Assembly (NCBI GenBank): GCA_032718475.1
Contig: JAUCBJ010007317.1
Location: forward strand, 1-28,953
Source: Nemertoderma westbladi
Taxonomy: Eukaryota; Xenacoelomorpha; Nemertodermatida; Nemertodermatidae
DNA length: 28,953 nt
Direction of reading: 5' to 3'
Part shown: piece after piece, positions 27,927 through 28,953 of the stretch
How the letters are laid out: each line of letters begins with the position of its first letter
Position numbering within the stretch: position 1 is the first letter of the stretch
Notes under the pieces: generated by a model
What the model was told of the DNA's origin: nothing
What the model saw: only the letters and a program-made list of their open reading frames with translations
The model's database searches: none
Position numbers and translations under genes: made by a program

Positions 27927-28953
27927 TTTATGTTTAATATTTACAGCTGCAGTCGGTGAGGCAGTAGAAAGTTTTCACATATTTTAAAGTGGAAGCCGTG
28001 GGCGGTTGTAGGTGCGACGATATGACGGTTAGTTTGGCCGTGGCGCTTCCAGATTATTCTAGAATTGAGTAAATTAAACATTAGTTTTATATATATCAAT
28101 TTTATGTGTCAAAATGTATACCTTTGAATTTTGATGTCAGTAGCAGTAACTGGACAGTAGCACTTTTACTTTTTCGAGTTGCCGTAACGCTACTGTCCGT
28201 ATCGAGAAAGTATCCTAACGCCACTGGGCCCTTCCCTCTTAAGAATGTTAGCGGTTTAAACTTTGGCGGGCCCTAGGCGTGAATAATTTACAGGCCCTCC
28301 CTATACCCAATTTAAGATAAACAAATAATAAATAAATAATTTATTCCATCAGAAAGTATTAACCCTTTCCGTACCAACACTTAAAAAAGGCGGCAGTGTG
28401 CCGCCCATGGGGTTCAAATGAAAGATTTAAAAATTTCGAAAATGGTTAAAGGGGGCATTGGGTAGGATTAGTAATAACATGTATATGGGATGTTCCATAG
28501 TGTCGGACGTTACCGACATCTGTGTATTTCTGATTGTTTTACAACTAAAAAATACTAAAATAAGAGCGAAAAGTGAGATTAGACCCACTTCCAACCATAA
28601 ATGTCACGTGTAGCATTTAATTTTTCGAATTAGCAAATCATAAATTGGCTATAAATCCAAACAAGATGAGGTGTCGGATGTTACCTAAAAACGAAACTTT
28701 TTTGACGAAAATTTAAATATCTTATATATATATTTTGTCCTCATCACGCATTTTATTTTTATTATCCTAAATTCTTCGTCGTTATTTGTAATACAAAATT
28801 ACGTATTTCATTAGATCGCAGAGGAGAGTTTGTAGAAATACAATGGCAATGAAGGTAACAGTTTCGGTGTTGGATGTTACGTGTCGGATGTTACGTGTCG
28901 GATGTTACGTGTCGGATGTTACGTGTCGGATGTTACGTGTCGGATGTTACGTG
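27927..28953 (+). repeat. 3.3-kb tandem unit, copy 3 (cut by window end)
   Basis: Starts TTTATGTTTAATATTTACAG and follows copy 2 for the whole 1027 bp visible, up to the 14-bp array at the window edge. Small private changes include TTTTTCGAG for TTTTACGAG near 28171 and CTGATTGTT for CTGGTTGTT near 28530. The tandem array therefore continues beyond the window. Confidence 0.95.
28868..28953. repeat. 14-bp minisatellite, copy 3 (at least 6 units, cut by window end)
   Basis: Leading TGTTGGATGTTACG, five full TGTCGGATGTTACG units and 2 bp of the next unit at the last base of the window. The true number of units is unknown. Confidence 0.93.

Overview
The window is repeat-dominated DNA from a eukaryote, almost certainly an invertebrate animal. 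The evidence is a gag/protease/pol LTR retrotransposon of the Ty3/gypsy type primed by tRNA-Gln, two related families of LINE-type reverse transcriptases with (TAG)n tails, and many minisatellites in AT-rich DNA. There are no operons, rRNA genes or CRISPR arrays. I could not support any conventional single-copy host gene; every convincing coding region belongs to a transposable element. The phylum cannot be fixed from sequence alone.

Layout. 1-4974: a 51-bp satellite array (about 97 units, open to the left) with higher-order structure. 4975-5958: no gene seen. 5959-7120: a short 23-bp minisatellite abutting an internally deleted minus-strand LINE (family A). 7121-8985: AT-rich, with a strong 49-bp hairpin and a degraded tRNA-like (SINE-type) sequence. 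8986-12397: a young but internally deleted Ty3/gypsy element with target-site duplication, 5' LTR, tRNA-Gln primer site, intact gag-protease ORF, pol cut off just before the catalytic YxDD motif, and a 5'-truncated 3' LTR. 13178-16964: a family A LINE with an open RT reading frame, flanked on both sides by the 23-bp minisatellite. 16973-17863: an internal family A fragment followed by a 51-bp minisatellite that appears to be an amplified piece of a different LINE RT gene (LHWLPV motif). 18255-19550: a 43-bp minisatellite interrupted by a minus-strand family B LINE. 19664-20188: a 61-bp minisatellite. 20380-21035: a 221-bp tandem repeat. 21276-28953: two complete copies and one partial copy of a ~3.3-kb tandem unit, each carrying a 14-bp minisatellite of variable length; the two complete copies also carry a decayed family A LINE.

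How the parts relate. Tandem arrays and LINE insertions are intermingled: every LINE copy with a readable 3' end outside the 3.3-kb units ends inside a tandem array, and one array seems to derive from LINE coding sequence. The most notable observations are the RT-derived minisatellite, the association of (TAG)n LINEs with tandem arrays, the 3.3-kb unit with its expandable 14-bp core, and the gypsy element whose ORFs meet at a TAATG stop/start overlap and whose pol was lost through a junction with copied filler.
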